Below, one piece after another: positions 18,491 through 27,448 of a DNA stretch of 64,000 nucleotides (the first letter of the stretch is position 1; each line of letters starts with the position of its first letter). Origin of the DNA: Sporosarcina sp. FSL K6-3457 (GTDB taxonomy: Bacteria > Bacillota > Bacilli > Bacillales_A > Planococcaceae); contig NZ_JBBOWX010000001.1 of NCBI RefSeq assembly GCF_038007285.1, positions 2,993,501 through 3,057,500 on the forward strand. The letters run 5' to 3'. Both the position numbers and the translations under genes were made by a program. The notes beneath the pieces were generated by a model. That model did no database searches, was not told where the DNA came from, and worked only from the letters and a program-made list of their open reading frames with translations.

Positions 18491-18994
18491 ATGCATCCCT
18501 ATCATCATCCGTTATTTGTACAGTTTATGGTTTATTTTAATGATAATCAAGATTATTTTGAGTGTCACGAAGTGTTGGAGGAATATTGGAAGTCCATTCC
18601 GAATAGCGACAAAAATCACCCACTGACGTCCTATATTCTGCTAGCAACCGGCATGTATCATTGGCGTCGCGGCAATCTGGCCGGTGCGACTCGTACACTA
18701 CGAAAGGCCGAGAAAAAACTCCCTGCTTTTCCTACCCATTATGTAGAAGAAATCGATTTTCAGCAACTACTTGCAAATGTGAGATATACAGTAAAACGAG
18801 TGGAAAAAGGATTACCTTTTGAATCCTTTCCATTCCTCATCACGTCACCAAATTTACAGGTAGCTGTTGAACTTGCTCAACAATCCATGACCCTGCTCCC
18901 TTTTGGCAGCGAAGCAGTCATTCATAAACATATGCTAAGAGACCGTAGCGATATTCAACGCATGCGTGACGAAAAGAAGAAGGGCAGACATTAA
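18491..18994 (+). CDS. DUF309 family protein (YpuF-like)
   Basis: A 167-residue helical protein with the DUF309 signature FECHEVLEEYWK near residues 24-35 and LLATGMYHWRRGNLAGA about 30 residues later. The family is widespread in Bacillota and plants and has no settled biochemical role. AAAGGA precedes the ATG. Its stop overlaps the end of the minus-strand ribT by four bases. The position between scpA and ribT is the same as ypuF in B. subtilis. Confidence 0.85.
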   Translation: MHPYHHPLFVQFMVYFNDNQDYFECHEVLEEYWKSIPNSDKNHPLTSYILLATGMYHWRRGNLAGATRTLRKAEKKLPAFPTHYVEEIDFQQLLANVRYTVKRVEKGLPFESFPFLITSPNLQVAVELAQQSMTLLPFGSEAVIHKHMLRDRSDIQRMRDEKKKGRH

Positions 18995-19353
18995 TCTGCT
19001 CCTTCTCCTTTTAATCGGCATTTTTTTATAAATAAATCAGTTTCCTCGGTACTTTTACATTCCTTATTCGGGAAAAGCGCCTGCAATTTTGCTACCATTT
19101 CCTTGCCAACACCTTCTCCACGAAAAGATGGATTGACTGAAATATGGTATAACGTATAGTCTTCATCGCCTAATTCCACACCAATCAGACCAATTATGTC
19201 ATCCTCTTTTTTTAATAAATAGAGCTGCCAGCTATCGTCTGTTTCGTATTGGTGAATCGTTTCCTGTAATTTTTTCGCATTTTTATCGCCAGGCATATAG
19301 GATAGTAGTCCCATTGCAATCTTTTCATACGTTTTCTTATAGCGTAAAAGCAT
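18991..19353 (-). CDS. ribT: RibT-like GNAT acetyltransferase
   Basis: A 120-residue GNAT-fold protein. The acetyl-CoA loop appears as RGEGVGKEMVAKL near residue 80-92, preceded by the beta-bulge YTLYHISVNPSF. In B. subtilis RibT lies near the riboflavin genes, and its acceptor substrate is not firmly known. No other riboflavin biosynthesis gene is beside it here, so the name rests on gene order with scpA-ypuF and family resemblance. Confidence 0.75.
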   Translation of the reverse strand: MLLRYKKTYEKIAMGLLSYMPGDKNAKKLQETIHQYETDDSWQLYLLKKEDDIIGLIGVELGDEDYTLYHISVNPSFRGEGVGKEMVAKLQALFPNKECKSTEETDLFIKKCRLKGEGAD

Positions 19354-19415
19354 CAATTGAATCCCTTCTTTTCTGAAAATCCTTTGTCAGTCGTCAAACG
19401 TAAAGCGATAGCCGT

Positions 19416-19520
19416 TTAACGCGGGTCAATAATCGGCATGACAAAGTACCAGTATACCGCTCCCCACACAATAGCCGCAACTATGATAAATAAGAAAAGG
19501 AGAATGTTACGTTTCCTCAA
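19416..19520 (-). CDS. Small single-helix membrane protein coupled to lysA (34 aa)
   Basis: A TTG at 19520 overlaps the lysA TGA by four bases (TTGA). GGGAGGAG, inside the last lysA codons, stands five bases upstream as a ribosome binding site. The 34-residue product begins with MRKRN, has one strongly hydrophobic helix (about residues 6-24, ILLFLFIIVAAIVWGAV), and ends VMPIIDPR. The tight coupling argues for real translation. No function is recognised. Confidence 0.5.
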   Translation of the reverse strand: MRKRNILLFLFIIVAAIVWGAVYWYFVMPIIDPR

Positions 19521-20845
19521 ATCTTCTCCTCCCGCCTAACTGCTTGTAACGGGATGTCCAGTCTGACAACATCTTCATAAGTCTCCCGACGAACAACCAG
19601 TTGATGTTCTCCATTTTCACAGAAAACAATGGCGGGCTTTGGCAGTCGGTTGTAATTGCTCGCCATCGAGTAGCCATACGCACCAGTGCAAAAAACAGCG
19701 ATGACATCTCCTTCAGATGGGTCTGCAAGATAGGCTTCCTCAATCAATTTATCACCTGATTCACAACATTTTCCTGCAATTGTTACTTTTTTGTCGTGAG
19801 GAGCGTTCATTCTGTTGGCTGAAGCTGCCGTATACTTTGCCCCGTACAGAGCTGGTCGAATATTATCTGACATGCCACCATCAACCGCTATGTACGTTCG
19901 AATACCCGGTACTTCTTTCATACTACCAGTCGTATAAAGGGACGTACCTGCATCTCCAACAAGTGATCTCCCCGGCTCAATCCAAATTTCTGGTACAGGA
20001 TAGTTATGACTACGGGTCATCGACAAGACAACTGTCGCCATTTCCTCAATGTAAGCTGATGGCACAAGTGGTGTATCTTCTTCTGTATAACGGATACCAA
20101 ATCCTCCGCCTAAATTCAACACCGCACATATGAAACCATGGCCATCACGCCATGAAATCATCTTGTCCATCAATGCTTCTGCTGCAAAACGGAAAGCATC
20201 CGTCTCAAATATTTGGGAACCGATATGACAATGCATGCCAAGCAAATTGATGTAAGGATGGTTATGCAATTGCAAGAACGCCTCATCCGTTTGACCATTC
20301 TTCAAGTCAAAGCCAAACTTCGAGTCTTCCTGACCCGTCGTAATATAATCATGCGTATGCGCTTCAACACCTGGCGTCACACGAATTAGCACATTCATGC
20401 TCTCCCCACGTGACTCTGCAATTTCCTTCACCAACGCAATTTCAGAAAAATTATCAATAACAATACACCCTATTTTTTCATCAAAAGCATATTGCAATTC
20501 AGTATAGCTTTTATTGTTGCCATGGAAATGAATTCGTTCCCTCGGAAAGTCTGCAGCGATTGCGGTGAATAGCTCTCCTCCAGAAACAACATCTAAAGAA
20601 AGTCCTTCTTGTTTAGCTACTTCATATATAGCAATAGACGAGAACGCTTTACTTGCATAAGCAACCTGTGCACGAATGCCAACATTGTTAAATGTTTCTT
20701 TGAAAGCCTGTGCCCGTTCACGGAACAGAGCGACATCATAAACGACAAGTGGTGTTCCATAAGTATGTGCAAGATCAATTGCATCGACGCCACCGATTGT
20801 TAAATGGCCTTGTTGATTGACTGATTGTGTTCCGTAAAAATGCAT
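19517..20845 (-). CDS. lysA: Diaminopimelate decarboxylase
   Basis: A 442-residue PLP-dependent enzyme that decarboxylates meso-diaminopimelate to L-lysine, the last step of lysine synthesis. The PLP lysine is in VAYASKAF (near residue 66). HCHIGSQ, the phosphate-binding LNLGGGFGI and the active-site CCESGDKL follow in family order. The ATG at 20845 has a GGGAGGGG site upstream. No lysine riboswitch was found in the 70-base gap to spoVAF. In B. subtilis lysA likewise follows spoVAF. Confidence 0.94.
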   Translation of the reverse strand: MHFYGTQSVNQQGHLTIGGVDAIDLAHTYGTPLVVYDVALFRERAQAFKETFNNVGIRAQVAYASKAFSSIAIYEVAKQEGLSLDVVSGGELFTAIAADFPRERIHFHGNNKSYTELQYAFDEKIGCIVIDNFSEIALVKEIAESRGESMNVLIRVTPGVEAHTHDYITTGQEDSKFGFDLKNGQTDEAFLQLHNHPYINLLGMHCHIGSQIFETDAFRFAAEALMDKMISWRDGHGFICAVLNLGGGFGIRYTEEDTPLVPSAYIEEMATVVLSMTRSHNYPVPEIWIEPGRSLVGDAGTSLYTTGSMKEVPGIRTYIAVDGGMSDNIRPALYGAKYTAASANRMNAPHDKKVTIAGKCCESGDKLIEEAYLADPSEGDVIAVFCTGAYGYSMASNYNRLPKPAIVFCENGEHQLVVRRETYEDVVRLDIPLQAVRREEKI

Positions 20846-20914
20846 GTTGCCTTCCCCTCCCAAATCATATAACTAAAACTTTATCATAACAGGGTAGGAA
20901 GAGGCAATCACCTA

Positions 20915-22363
20915 TCAGACACGATCTCTATTTGGCGAGTCGGTGATGAACGGCCTCGGTTCATCCGCAGTCATTGGAAATCTGATAAGAACGCGAAGCA
21001 TTGCTTGTGGAAAAAATGGAACAGCCGGCCATAAATAAGGAACGCCCATCGGTTTTAATGAACATAAATAGTAAAAAAGAACTGCGATGGAGAGGAAAAA
21101 TCCCGGTGCGCCAAGTAATGCCGTCGACAGCAATATACAAATTCTGAAAATCTTTGTTGTAATGCTTAATTCATAAGAGGGAATGGCAAAGGTGAAAATT
21201 GCACTCACCGCTACATACAAAACGACTTCTGGTGTAAATAAACCGACATCAATCGCTACCTGTCCAATGACGATTGCCGCAACGAGTCCCATCGCTGTCG
21301 ACATCGGGGTCGGTGTATGGATGGCTGCCATACGGAGTACTTCAATGCCAATATCCGCACCGAGTAACTGTAACAGCAACGGAATTTCCCCTATATCTTT
21401 CGGTCCAATATAACTGAGGTAATCGGGTAAATACTGTTGTTTCGTTGCGATTAAATACCAAAATGGCAACAGGACAAGACTCATCGCCGCTCCAAAAAAA
21501 CGCACTAAACGAACTGCCGTCCCCAAAAGCGGTGCTTGGCGATATTCTTCAGCATGCTGAAGATGATGAAATAATGTCGTTGGCACAAGAATGACAGAGG
21601 GTGACGTATCAACAATAATGGCAATATGCCCTTCCAATAAATGTGCCGCACAAATATCTGGTCGCTCTGTAAAACGGACAAATGGCATCGGATGAAAACC
21701 CTGTTTGAATAAAAACTCTTCCAATGATTTATCAGTCATCGTTAGCCCGTCATGACGTATTTCATCAAGCCTATCACGTATATAAGTGAGGTGTTCTTCA
21801 CTTGCCGCCCCTTGCATATAGGTAATCGCGATGTCTGTTTTGCCATTGACTGTTACTTTATGCATTTCAAAGCGTAAATTTTCGGTGCGCAAACGCCTTC
21901 GGACAAGTGCCGTATTTTGAATCAGGTTTTCTGTAAACCCATCCCTTGGTCCCCTAACCACTTTTTCATTGTCTGGCTCTTCGGGTTGCCTTCCGGGATA
22001 GGATCTGATATCAATCGTAAATGCATAACCTTCAGGTGTAATAAAAGCTGCCTGACCGCTGAGAATCGCCGTTAGCAATTCATCAGTGTCTTTGACATCA
22101 GACACAGCATGATATGGGAAAAAGGAGAGGAACTGATCAGCCCCATCCCCCTCCTCCTCTTCTCTCCTTGACGTATTCCCTTGCATTTCCGTCAACAATG
22201 TTGTGATAGTATCTCCATCTACAAGCCCGTTAATATACAGCAACAGAGCAGGCATATCCCATAGATGCAATGATCTCGCCGTTGCATCAAACGTCTCACC
22301 TTTACCAAAACGGGCGTAGAACCACTCTTCCCCTTCATTCATTGACCGGAATAATTTCTTCAT
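20915..22363 (-). CDS. spoVAF: SpoVAF, GerA-type spore membrane protein
   Basis: A 482-residue protein of the GerAA/SpoVAF family: a soluble N-terminal half with ITYMQGAASEEHL, the PFVRFTERPD and IIVDTSPSVILVPTT segments, then a membrane half with about five or six helices from residue 280. In B. subtilis it is made in the forespore as the last gene of the spoVA operon and affects germination. Here the other spoVA genes are not between it and sigF; sigF ends 28 bases before its start. A B. subtilis-type spoVAA-E operon must be elsewhere or lost. Confidence 0.88.
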   Translation of the reverse strand: MKKLFRSMNEGEEWFYARFGKGETFDATARSLHLWDMPALLLYINGLVDGDTITTLLTEMQGNTSRREEEEGDGADQFLSFFPYHAVSDVKDTDELLTAILSGQAAFITPEGYAFTIDIRSYPGRQPEEPDNEKVVRGPRDGFTENLIQNTALVRRRLRTENLRFEMHKVTVNGKTDIAITYMQGAASEEHLTYIRDRLDEIRHDGLTMTDKSLEEFLFKQGFHPMPFVRFTERPDICAAHLLEGHIAIIVDTSPSVILVPTTLFHHLQHAEEYRQAPLLGTAVRLVRFFGAAMSLVLLPFWYLIATKQQYLPDYLSYIGPKDIGEIPLLLQLLGADIGIEVLRMAAIHTPTPMSTAMGLVAAIVIGQVAIDVGLFTPEVVLYVAVSAIFTFAIPSYELSITTKIFRICILLSTALLGAPGFFLSIAVLFYYLCSLKPMGVPYLWPAVPFFPQAMLRVLIRFPMTADEPRPFITDSPNRDRV

Positions 22364-22390
22364 GGGTTCAATCCGTCCTCACTTTTTCAA

Positions 22391-23155
22391 TTATGCCTCA
22401 GCATTAACGCCCATCCAAGATTTGAGTTGAGCTAAAATTTTCTTCTCAAGCCGTGATACTTGAACTTGCGATATGCCGATACGTTCTGCAATATCACTTT
22501 GTGTACAATCCAAGTAATAGCGCATATAAATGATGGTCTGATCTCGTTTATTTAATTTCGAAATAACATCACGCAGGGGAATATGATCGAATACCCTTTC
22601 CGATCGGTCATCTCGTAGCTGATCCATTAGCGTCAAACTATCTCCTTCACTTTCATACAATTGCTCATGAAGAGAAGCCGGATCACGCAAGGCGTCAGAT
22701 GCCAGAATAATATCGTCAACCGACACCTCTAAAGCTGCCGCAACTTCTGAAATAGATGGCGATTTGCCATGTTTTTTAATATAATCATCCGTTGCATGAC
22801 GAATTTTAAAGCTTAGTTCACGAATGGATCGGCTGACCTTCACCATGCCATCATCCCTTAGGAAGCGTTGAATTTCACCGACAATCATCGGAACCGCATA
22901 GGTCGAGAATTTGACCTCGTAGGAAAGATCGAACTTATCGATGGACTTCATCAAACCAATGCAACCAATTTGGAACAAATCTTCCGGGTCAGCGCCACGC
23001 GAGGCAAACCTTTGAACGATGGACCAGACGAGTCTTGTATTGCCCTCGACCATCATCCTTCTCGCTTCCTTATCGCCTTCCTGTGAAACCTTAATGAGCT
23101 CCCTCATCTTCTCCTGCGTCAACAAAGCGGGTTGTACTTCAACGGATGCGTCCAT
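22391..23155 (-). CDS. sigF: RNA polymerase sigma-F
   Basis: A 254-residue forespore sigma factor. Region 2 is visible in LFQIGCIGLMKSIDKFDLSY with the -10 binding stretch VKFSTYAVPMIVGEIQRFLRDDGMVKVSRS, and region 4.2 in QSDIAERIGISQVQVSRLEKK. SpoIIAB holds it inactive until asymmetric division is complete. Its ATG is four bases after the spoIIAB stop, with GAGGTGA as ribosome binding site inside the end of spoIIAB. Confidence 0.95.
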   Translation of the reverse strand: MDASVEVQPALLTQEKMRELIKVSQEGDKEARRMMVEGNTRLVWSIVQRFASRGADPEDLFQIGCIGLMKSIDKFDLSYEVKFSTYAVPMIVGEIQRFLRDDGMVKVSRSIRELSFKIRHATDDYIKKHGKSPSISEVAAALEVSVDDIILASDALRDPASLHEQLYESEGDSLTLMDQLRDDRSERVFDHIPLRDVISKLNKRDQTIIYMRYYLDCTQSDIAERIGISQVQVSRLEKKILAQLKSWMGVNAEA

Positions 23156-23158
23156 AAG

Positions 23159-23605
23159 TCACCTCATTCTGCTTACTTCCGTAACCGGAGAAAACGTTTT
23201 TTCGAACTTGACAACTGTTCCTTTTCCAATAACAGATTCAACAGATAGACTATCCGCAAAGCTTTCCATAATCGTAAATCCCATCCCCGAACGTTCCATG
23301 AATGGACGTGTCGTAAACATCGGTTCCATGGCCTGTTCCACGTCAAAAATCCCCATCCCTTCATCACGTACGGTCATCGTTACTTTGTTGTCTTGAATGA
23401 TGGCATGAAGCGTGACAAGGCTTGTCCCATCCTGTTCATAGCCATGAATAATTGCATTCGTCACAGCTTCTGAAACAATTGTTTTAAATTCTGAGATTTC
23501 CTCGATTGTTGGATCAAGAGGTGTGATGAAACAAGTCATCGCCATCCTTGCCAGTGCTTCATTTTCTTCAATTGCGACGAATGATAACGTCATTTCATTG
23601 TTCAT
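23159..23605 (-). CDS. spoIIAB: SpoIIAB anti-sigma-F factor and kinase
   Basis: A 148-residue GHKL-type serine kinase. The ATP-binding motifs are EAVTNAIIHGY (N box, near residue 47), DEGMGIFD (G1 box) and RSGMGFTIMESF (G2 box). It binds sigma-F and also phosphorylates SpoIIAA. Its start overlaps the spoIIAA end by 11 bases, so the three proteins are produced in balance from one transcript. Confidence 0.95.
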   Translation of the reverse strand: MNNEMTLSFVAIEENEALARMAMTCFITPLDPTIEEISEFKTIVSEAVTNAIIHGYEQDGTSLVTLHAIIQDNKVTMTVRDEGMGIFDVEQAMEPMFTTRPFMERSGMGFTIMESFADSLSVESVIGKGTVVKFEKTFSPVTEVSRMR

Positions 23606-23948
23606 GTAAAACCCCTCCGATTTCCCCGATCGCTTTGTCGATCGTACAATGTCTTATATTCGATCCAAGACCAGAAAAGTTAAATATCTTTTCCATTGTC
23701 GAGGTAGGATTCAAGATGAGCGTCTCCCCATTTGAAGGAACTAAATCACGCATCCTTCCGAGTATGAGCCCGATTCCTGCGCTATCCATAAAGCCAAGCC
23801 CTTCTAAATTCCAAATGATTGCCCGAACTTGTCCCGTAAAAATAGATGTGGAGATGTTCGTTCTGATTTGATTCGCCTTATGATTATCCAATTCCCCGCG
23901 TAGTGTCACTATTAAGATGCCATTGTCTAGTATTTCGATGTCAGCCAT
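23595..23948 (-). CDS. spoIIAA: SpoIIAA anti-anti-sigma factor
   Basis: A 117-residue STAS-domain protein. The regulated serine lies in LGFMDSAGIGLILGR near residue 58; when unphosphorylated it strips SpoIIAB from sigma-F. AAGGAGGGGG precedes the ATG. It is the first gene of the spoIIA operon. A candidate sigma-H promoter lies just upstream, the control expected for this operon at sporulation onset. Confidence 0.95.
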   Translation of the reverse strand: MADIEILDNGILIVTLRGELDNHKANQIRTNISTSIFTGQVRAIIWNLEGLGFMDSAGIGLILGRMRDLVPSNGETLILNPTSTMEKIFNFSGLGSNIRHCTIDKAIGEIGGVLHEQ

Positions 23949-23972
23949 GCTGAACCCCCTCCTTACTGCGGA

Positions 23973-24002
23973 TTATTCCACATTGGAGAGAGGGAAACCT
24001 CT
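23973..24002 (-). promoter_or_regulatory. Candidate sigma-H promoter of the spoIIA operon
   Basis: On the minus strand AGAGGTTTC (plus 23994-24002) and GTGGAATAA (23973-23981) are 12 bases apart, close to the sigma-H consensus RNAGGAWWW-N11-12-RNNGAATWW with mismatches at two -35 positions. It lies 25 bases ahead of the spoIIAA ATG. The known sigma-H dependence of spoIIA in Bacillus supports it. Confidence 0.55.
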
Positions 24003-24111
24003 TAGCTGACAAAACTAGTCATAGATAGTGAAAGGTTCTTACTTTTCGACAATGCCCTTAACTACGGAAAGTATGTACAAGTTAAACGTGATTTACACAT
24101 GCATATGAAAT

Positions 24112-24257
24112 AAAGAATGCCATTGAATACGCGCTCCGGCGCTGGGGGGAGGAAGGATTGAACTACATCCTTCCCTGATGCCTCCCGCCACAAGCCGAGC
24201 AGCTTCGCCGCTAGTCTTATGGCTTCGGCTACCCCCGTTAAGGCGCCTTCGCTGGTG
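24112..24257 (+). repeat. Dispersed repeat family 2, full copy
   Basis: A GC-rich non-coding block: ATTGAATACGCGCTCCGGCG, the inverted repeat GGAAGGAT...ATCCTTCC around TGAACTAC, CCTCCCGCCACAAG, a run of GCTTCG-rich palindromes, and CCCGTTAAGGCGCCTTCGCTGG at the end. The first half recurs at 62200-62265 (opposite strand), and the last 30 bases recur at 57841-57875 (opposite strand). It fills most of the gap between spoIIAA and the Nudix gene and holds no credible gene. Confidence 0.65.
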
Positions 24258-24325
24258 ATTATAGGGGAAGTGGGTAATTTCATTTATACTGGGAAGACAG
24301 ATAAAATATTTAAAGGAGTCCATAC

Positions 24326-24374
24326 AAAAAAAGGTGATATTTCGTTCAAAATCGAACGAAATATCACCTTTTTT
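24326..24374. terminator. Long palindromic terminator
   Basis: Arms AAGGTGATATTTCGTTC and exact complement around a 5-base loop, flanked by A and T runs on either side. It sits downstream of the minus-strand Nudix gene and can work in both directions. Confidence 0.85.
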
Positions 24375-24493
24375 ATTCATTACGCTCTACTCATTGAAGG
24401 TTCTAGATCGGTAAAGTTTCACCCTAACACTTGGCAATATCCCGATATACTATAAACTTGTTAAACTCAACCCATTAGTTAAACAAATAATTA

Positions 24494-24961
24494 TTACCCA
24501 ATAATCGGCAGTGGTTTTTTCGATAATAAATCATCAGCAAGCATCTTATGGTCGGTATATATATTCTCTGGTAGCTCTTCAAGCGAATAAAATTTATTTT
24601 CTATGGACTCATCGTTACTTTCAACTAATTCCTCACTGTATTGTTTACAAATAAATGAGACATGAACCAAGGATACTTGGTCTCCATTAGAAAACGTCTT
24701 GTCATATTGAGGACCAGAATAAATCCCAAATAACTCAAGGTCGTCCAATTTAAGTCCTGTTTCTTCGTAAACTTCTCTCCTGGCTGTATCCTGAACGTTT
24801 TCATCCAATTCCATAAATCCACCCGGAAATCCCCATTGACCATTATCAGACCGTTTTTGCATAAGCACTCGATTTTTCTTATCAAGCACAAATGCACTCG
24901 CAACAACCATAATTACCTTCTCATTACCTACCATGGACCTTACATGTTGTATGTAATCCAT
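24494..24961 (-). CDS. Nudix hydrolase
   Basis: A 155-residue Nudix-fold protein with the box GFMELDENVQDTARREVYEETGL, in which the REVYEE glutamates bind the metal. Nudix enzymes hydrolyse nucleoside diphosphates linked to another group; the substrate cannot be read from the sequence. The ATG at 24961 (MDYIQHV) has a GGGGGAT site, so the 11 extra upstream codons are left out. It is a single gene among small accessory genes between spoIIAA and pdp. Confidence 0.85.
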   Translation of the reverse strand: MDYIQHVRSMVGNEKVIMVVASAFVLDKKNRVLMQKRSDNGQWGFPGGFMELDENVQDTARREVYEETGLKLDDLELFGIYSGPQYDKTFSNGDQVSLVHVSFICKQYSEELVESNDESIENKFYSLEELPENIYTDHKMLADDLLSKKPLPIIG

Positions 24962-25053
24962 TTTAACATCCCCCGTTTTAGCAAGATACATCAAACCAGT
25001 ATAGTCGCTTGTTCAATAATACTACTCCGTTAGTTTAGTAATATTGCTTTTGA

Positions 25054-25335
25054 TTAATATCGCTTTTTTAAATTTGGATATTTATTATTATAAATCTTCC
25101 CCCAAATTTTTAATGCACTTGGATAGCAATCATTAATCGAAGGTACTCTACTTCTCGAAAACATTTTACGAAAAACCTCATGTATCACTTCAGCTAATTT
25201 TTCAACAGATGCAGTTGGTAATCGCGATACAATACGACTTATTTCTGGATCATATTCATCCTCAGATGTATAACGTAAAAGGTGTATCGGGTCCCAATCA
25301 TCAATTACTTCTTTTACAATTTGGTAGTGGTTCAT
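25054..25335 (-). CDS. DUF1871 family small protein
   Basis: A 93-residue, Trp- and charge-rich protein (VIDDWDPIHLL near residue 10; the C-terminus contains ALKIWGKIYN). It resembles DUF1871 proteins such as B. subtilis YugE, which have no known function. It has no membrane segment or signal peptide. It is flanked by an AT-rich gap and the Nudix gene and may be a recent addition to the backbone. Confidence 0.65.
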   Translation of the reverse strand: MNHYQIVKEVIDDWDPIHLLRYTSEDEYDPEISRIVSRLPTASVEKLAEVIHEVFRKMFSRSRVPSINDCYPSALKIWGKIYNNKYPNLKKRY

Positions 25336-25605
25336 AATATTCCTCTTTTAAATTGTATTTTCAGTGATTTATTCTACACCTTTTTTTAATCAACTTGCCC
25401 AGTTAGTTGAAGAACTATTAATTTTAATAGTACCATAATAACCCACTTAAGGGGCGTAAAAAACAACTCGAAAAGGTGTTCGCTGTTACACATAATGGTT
25501 GATTAGTGTCTTACTCCTTTTTTTATTTTCATCCAAAATGAATGAAGACTCTGTATAATGATAATTGGATGCAAATCCCAATACTAATATACGAGGAGAA
25601 GATTT

Positions 25606-25800
25606 ATGAATATTTTGAGCGGAACAATAGCTTTATCAACATCTTTTATTTTGTTCATCTATTTATATGGTTTGAAGGCTGATTACTCGGTTAAATACAG
25701 TCCTGGATTTTTCTTTTTCCCAATAATATTGTTAGCTATTGCAATAGGATGTTTTGGATATGAATATATCAAGTACTATAATAAAAAGTTAGTTAATTAA
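25606..25800 (+). CDS. Small two-helix membrane protein of unknown function
   Basis: A 64-residue protein with two hydrophobic helices (about residues 5-24 and 34-52) joined by a short loop. GAGGAGA stands a few bases before the ATG, so the gene is probably real. It resembles nothing I recognise. A weak stem (AAGGCGAAAC...GTTTCGCTTT, 25819-25860) just after the stop could end its transcript. It is oriented against all of its neighbours. Confidence 0.6.
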   Translation: MNILSGTIALSTSFILFIYLYGLKADYSVKYSPGFFFFPIILLAIAIGCFGYEYIKYYNKKLVN

Positions 25801-25862
25801 GATAATATGGCTATTGATAAGGCGAAACTGCAAAAGGTTATTCTCTTATTGTTTCGCTTTAT

Positions 25863-26072
25863 GTGTCTTATGTATCGTAAAGCACAATCTCACTCCGCTT
25901 TCTCTTCGTTTATATATATAAAGAATATCTGAATCAATGTTCAAAAAATATTGTTATAACATTGACTCATATATGCCGAACTTATGATGCTACGTAACCT
26001 CTAGCGAAGTCAGCACCAATCGTTGTTAGAAGGCTTCTTTCCTTTAATAGACACCCAAATACCCGCTATCCA
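25863..26072. other. AT-rich gap with no recognised feature
   Basis: About 210 bases between the small membrane-protein gene and the pdp terminator. Stop codons are frequent in all frames and there is no clear promoter, repeat or palindrome. Confidence 0.4.
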
Positions 26073-26118
26073 AAAAAGCTATCCCATCAACCGAAAAACT
26101 CCGGTCAACAGGATAGCC
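26073..26118 (-). terminator. Terminator after pdp
   Basis: On the minus strand GCTATCCTGTTGACCG and CGGTTGATGGGATAGC form an imperfect 16-base stem followed by TTTTTT, 18 bases past the pdp stop codon. Confidence 0.85.
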
Positions 26119-26135
26119 CCTCACAACTATTCAAT

Positions 26136-27443
26136 TTAGCCTGTTATCATTTCACCAATAAGACGCGGACTTTCTACTGCTTGGTCACCAATGATAATAT
26201 GTTGTTGAATCAATGCAATAGACCGCTCCACGTCCTCCGTATTCGCATGAATCACGGCAAGTGCTTCACCTTGCTGTACAGCATCACCAATCTTCTTACG
26301 AAGCACGATACCAACAGCTAAGTCGATTTCATCATCCTTCGTCGCCCTACCAGCACCTAGTAGCATGGCCGCCACACCGATATCATCTGCTTCCATCTTC
26401 GTGATATAACCTGACGCCAGTGCCGGTACTTCAATCTGGAATTTGGCAGTTGGCAATAACGATGGATCATGAATAATCGCCGCATTGCCTCCCTGTGCTT
26501 CAATCAGCTTGCCAAACAATTCAAGCGCCGAGCCATCCGCAATAACCGCCTTTAGCATATCACGGGCTTCATCGATTGAATCTGCTTTTCCTCCCGCCAC
26601 AATCATCTTGCTGCCGAGGACGAGACAAAGCTCCGTCAAATCATCTGGTCCTTGCCCTTTTAGCGTATCAATCGCCTCTATCACTTCAAGTGCATTACCA
26701 ATTGCAAAACCAAGTGGCTGACTCATATCTGAAATAACTGCCATCGTCTGTCTGCCAACTTGCTTACCAATCGCTACCATCGACTCAGCGAGTGCTTTAG
26801 CATCCGCCTCGGTTTTCATAAATGCACCATCACCTGTTTTAACATCGAGGACAATCGCATTTGCTCCTGCCGCAATCTTCTTGCTCATGATTGAACTAGC
26901 AATGAGCGGAATGCTATCAACGGTTGCTGTCACATCGCGCAAAGCATACAGTTTTTTATCCGCAGGTGTCAGGTTTCCGCTTTGCCCAATGACCGCCAGC
27001 TTCAAATCATTCACTTGCTTGACGAACTGTTCTTCTGTCAACTCGATATGAAAGCCCTCAATGGCCTCTAGCTTGTCGAGCGTCCCACCTGTATGTCCAA
27101 GTCCACGACCACTCATCTTCGCTACAGGAACGCCACACGCAGCGACAAGCGGCACTAGAATAAGTGTCGTTGTATCGCCCACTCCTCCAGTTGAATGCTT
27201 GTCGACTTTAATGCCCTCAATGGCCGATAAATCAATCTGGTCACCCGACTCAACCATCGCCATTGTCAAATAGCCTTGTTCCTCCGCAGTCATCCCCGTA
27301 AAGTAAACAGCCATTAGGAAAGCGCTGGCTTGATAATCTGGGATTGACCCATCTGTGTAACCACTAACAAAAAACGTGATTTCTTCCTTCGAAAGCACTT
27401 CACCATTGCGTTTCTTCTCAATGACATCAACCATTCTAAACAT
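26136..27443 (-). CDS. pdp: Pyrimidine-nucleoside phosphorylase
   Basis: A 435-residue enzyme that splits uridine and thymidine with phosphate to give free base and (deoxy)ribose 1-phosphate. The family signature appears as [20 protein letters not shown] (near residue 108), with [13 protein letters not shown] binding phosphate just before it. Its product feeds phosphopentomutase, whose gene ends six bases upstream, so the two form a nucleoside salvage operon, probably with xerD in front. A terminator follows. Confidence 0.93.
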   Translation of the reverse strand: MFRMVDVIEKKRNGEVLSKEEITFFVSGYTDGSIPDYQASAFLMAVYFTGMTAEEQGYLTMAMVESGDQIDLSAIEGIKVDKHSTGGVGDTTTLILVPLVAACGVPVAKMSGRGLGHTGGTLDKLEAIEGFHIELTEEQFVKQVNDLKLAVIGQSGNLTPADKKLYALRDVTATVDSIPLIASSIMSKKIAAGANAIVLDVKTGDGAFMKTEADAKALAESMVAIGKQVGRQTMAVISDMSQPLGFAIGNALEVIEAIDTLKGQGPDDLTELCLVLGSKMIVAGGKADSIDEARDMLKAVIADGSALELFGKLIEAQGGNAAIIHDPSLLPTAKFQIEVPALASGYITKMEADDIGVAAMLLGAGRATKDDEIDLAVGIVLRKKIGDAVQQGEALAVIHANTEDVERSIALIQQHIIIGDQAVESPRLIGEMITG

Positions 27444-27448
27444 CTATA

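Noticed and set aside
20845..20915. Lysine riboswitch ahead of lysA
   Set aside because: The gap to spoVAF is only 70 bases and lacks the conserved L-box elements.
24062..24455. Several short frames in the spoIIAA-Nudix gap
   Set aside because: They lie over the GC-rich dispersed repeat and the terminator palindrome, overlap each other on both strands and have no ribosome binding site.
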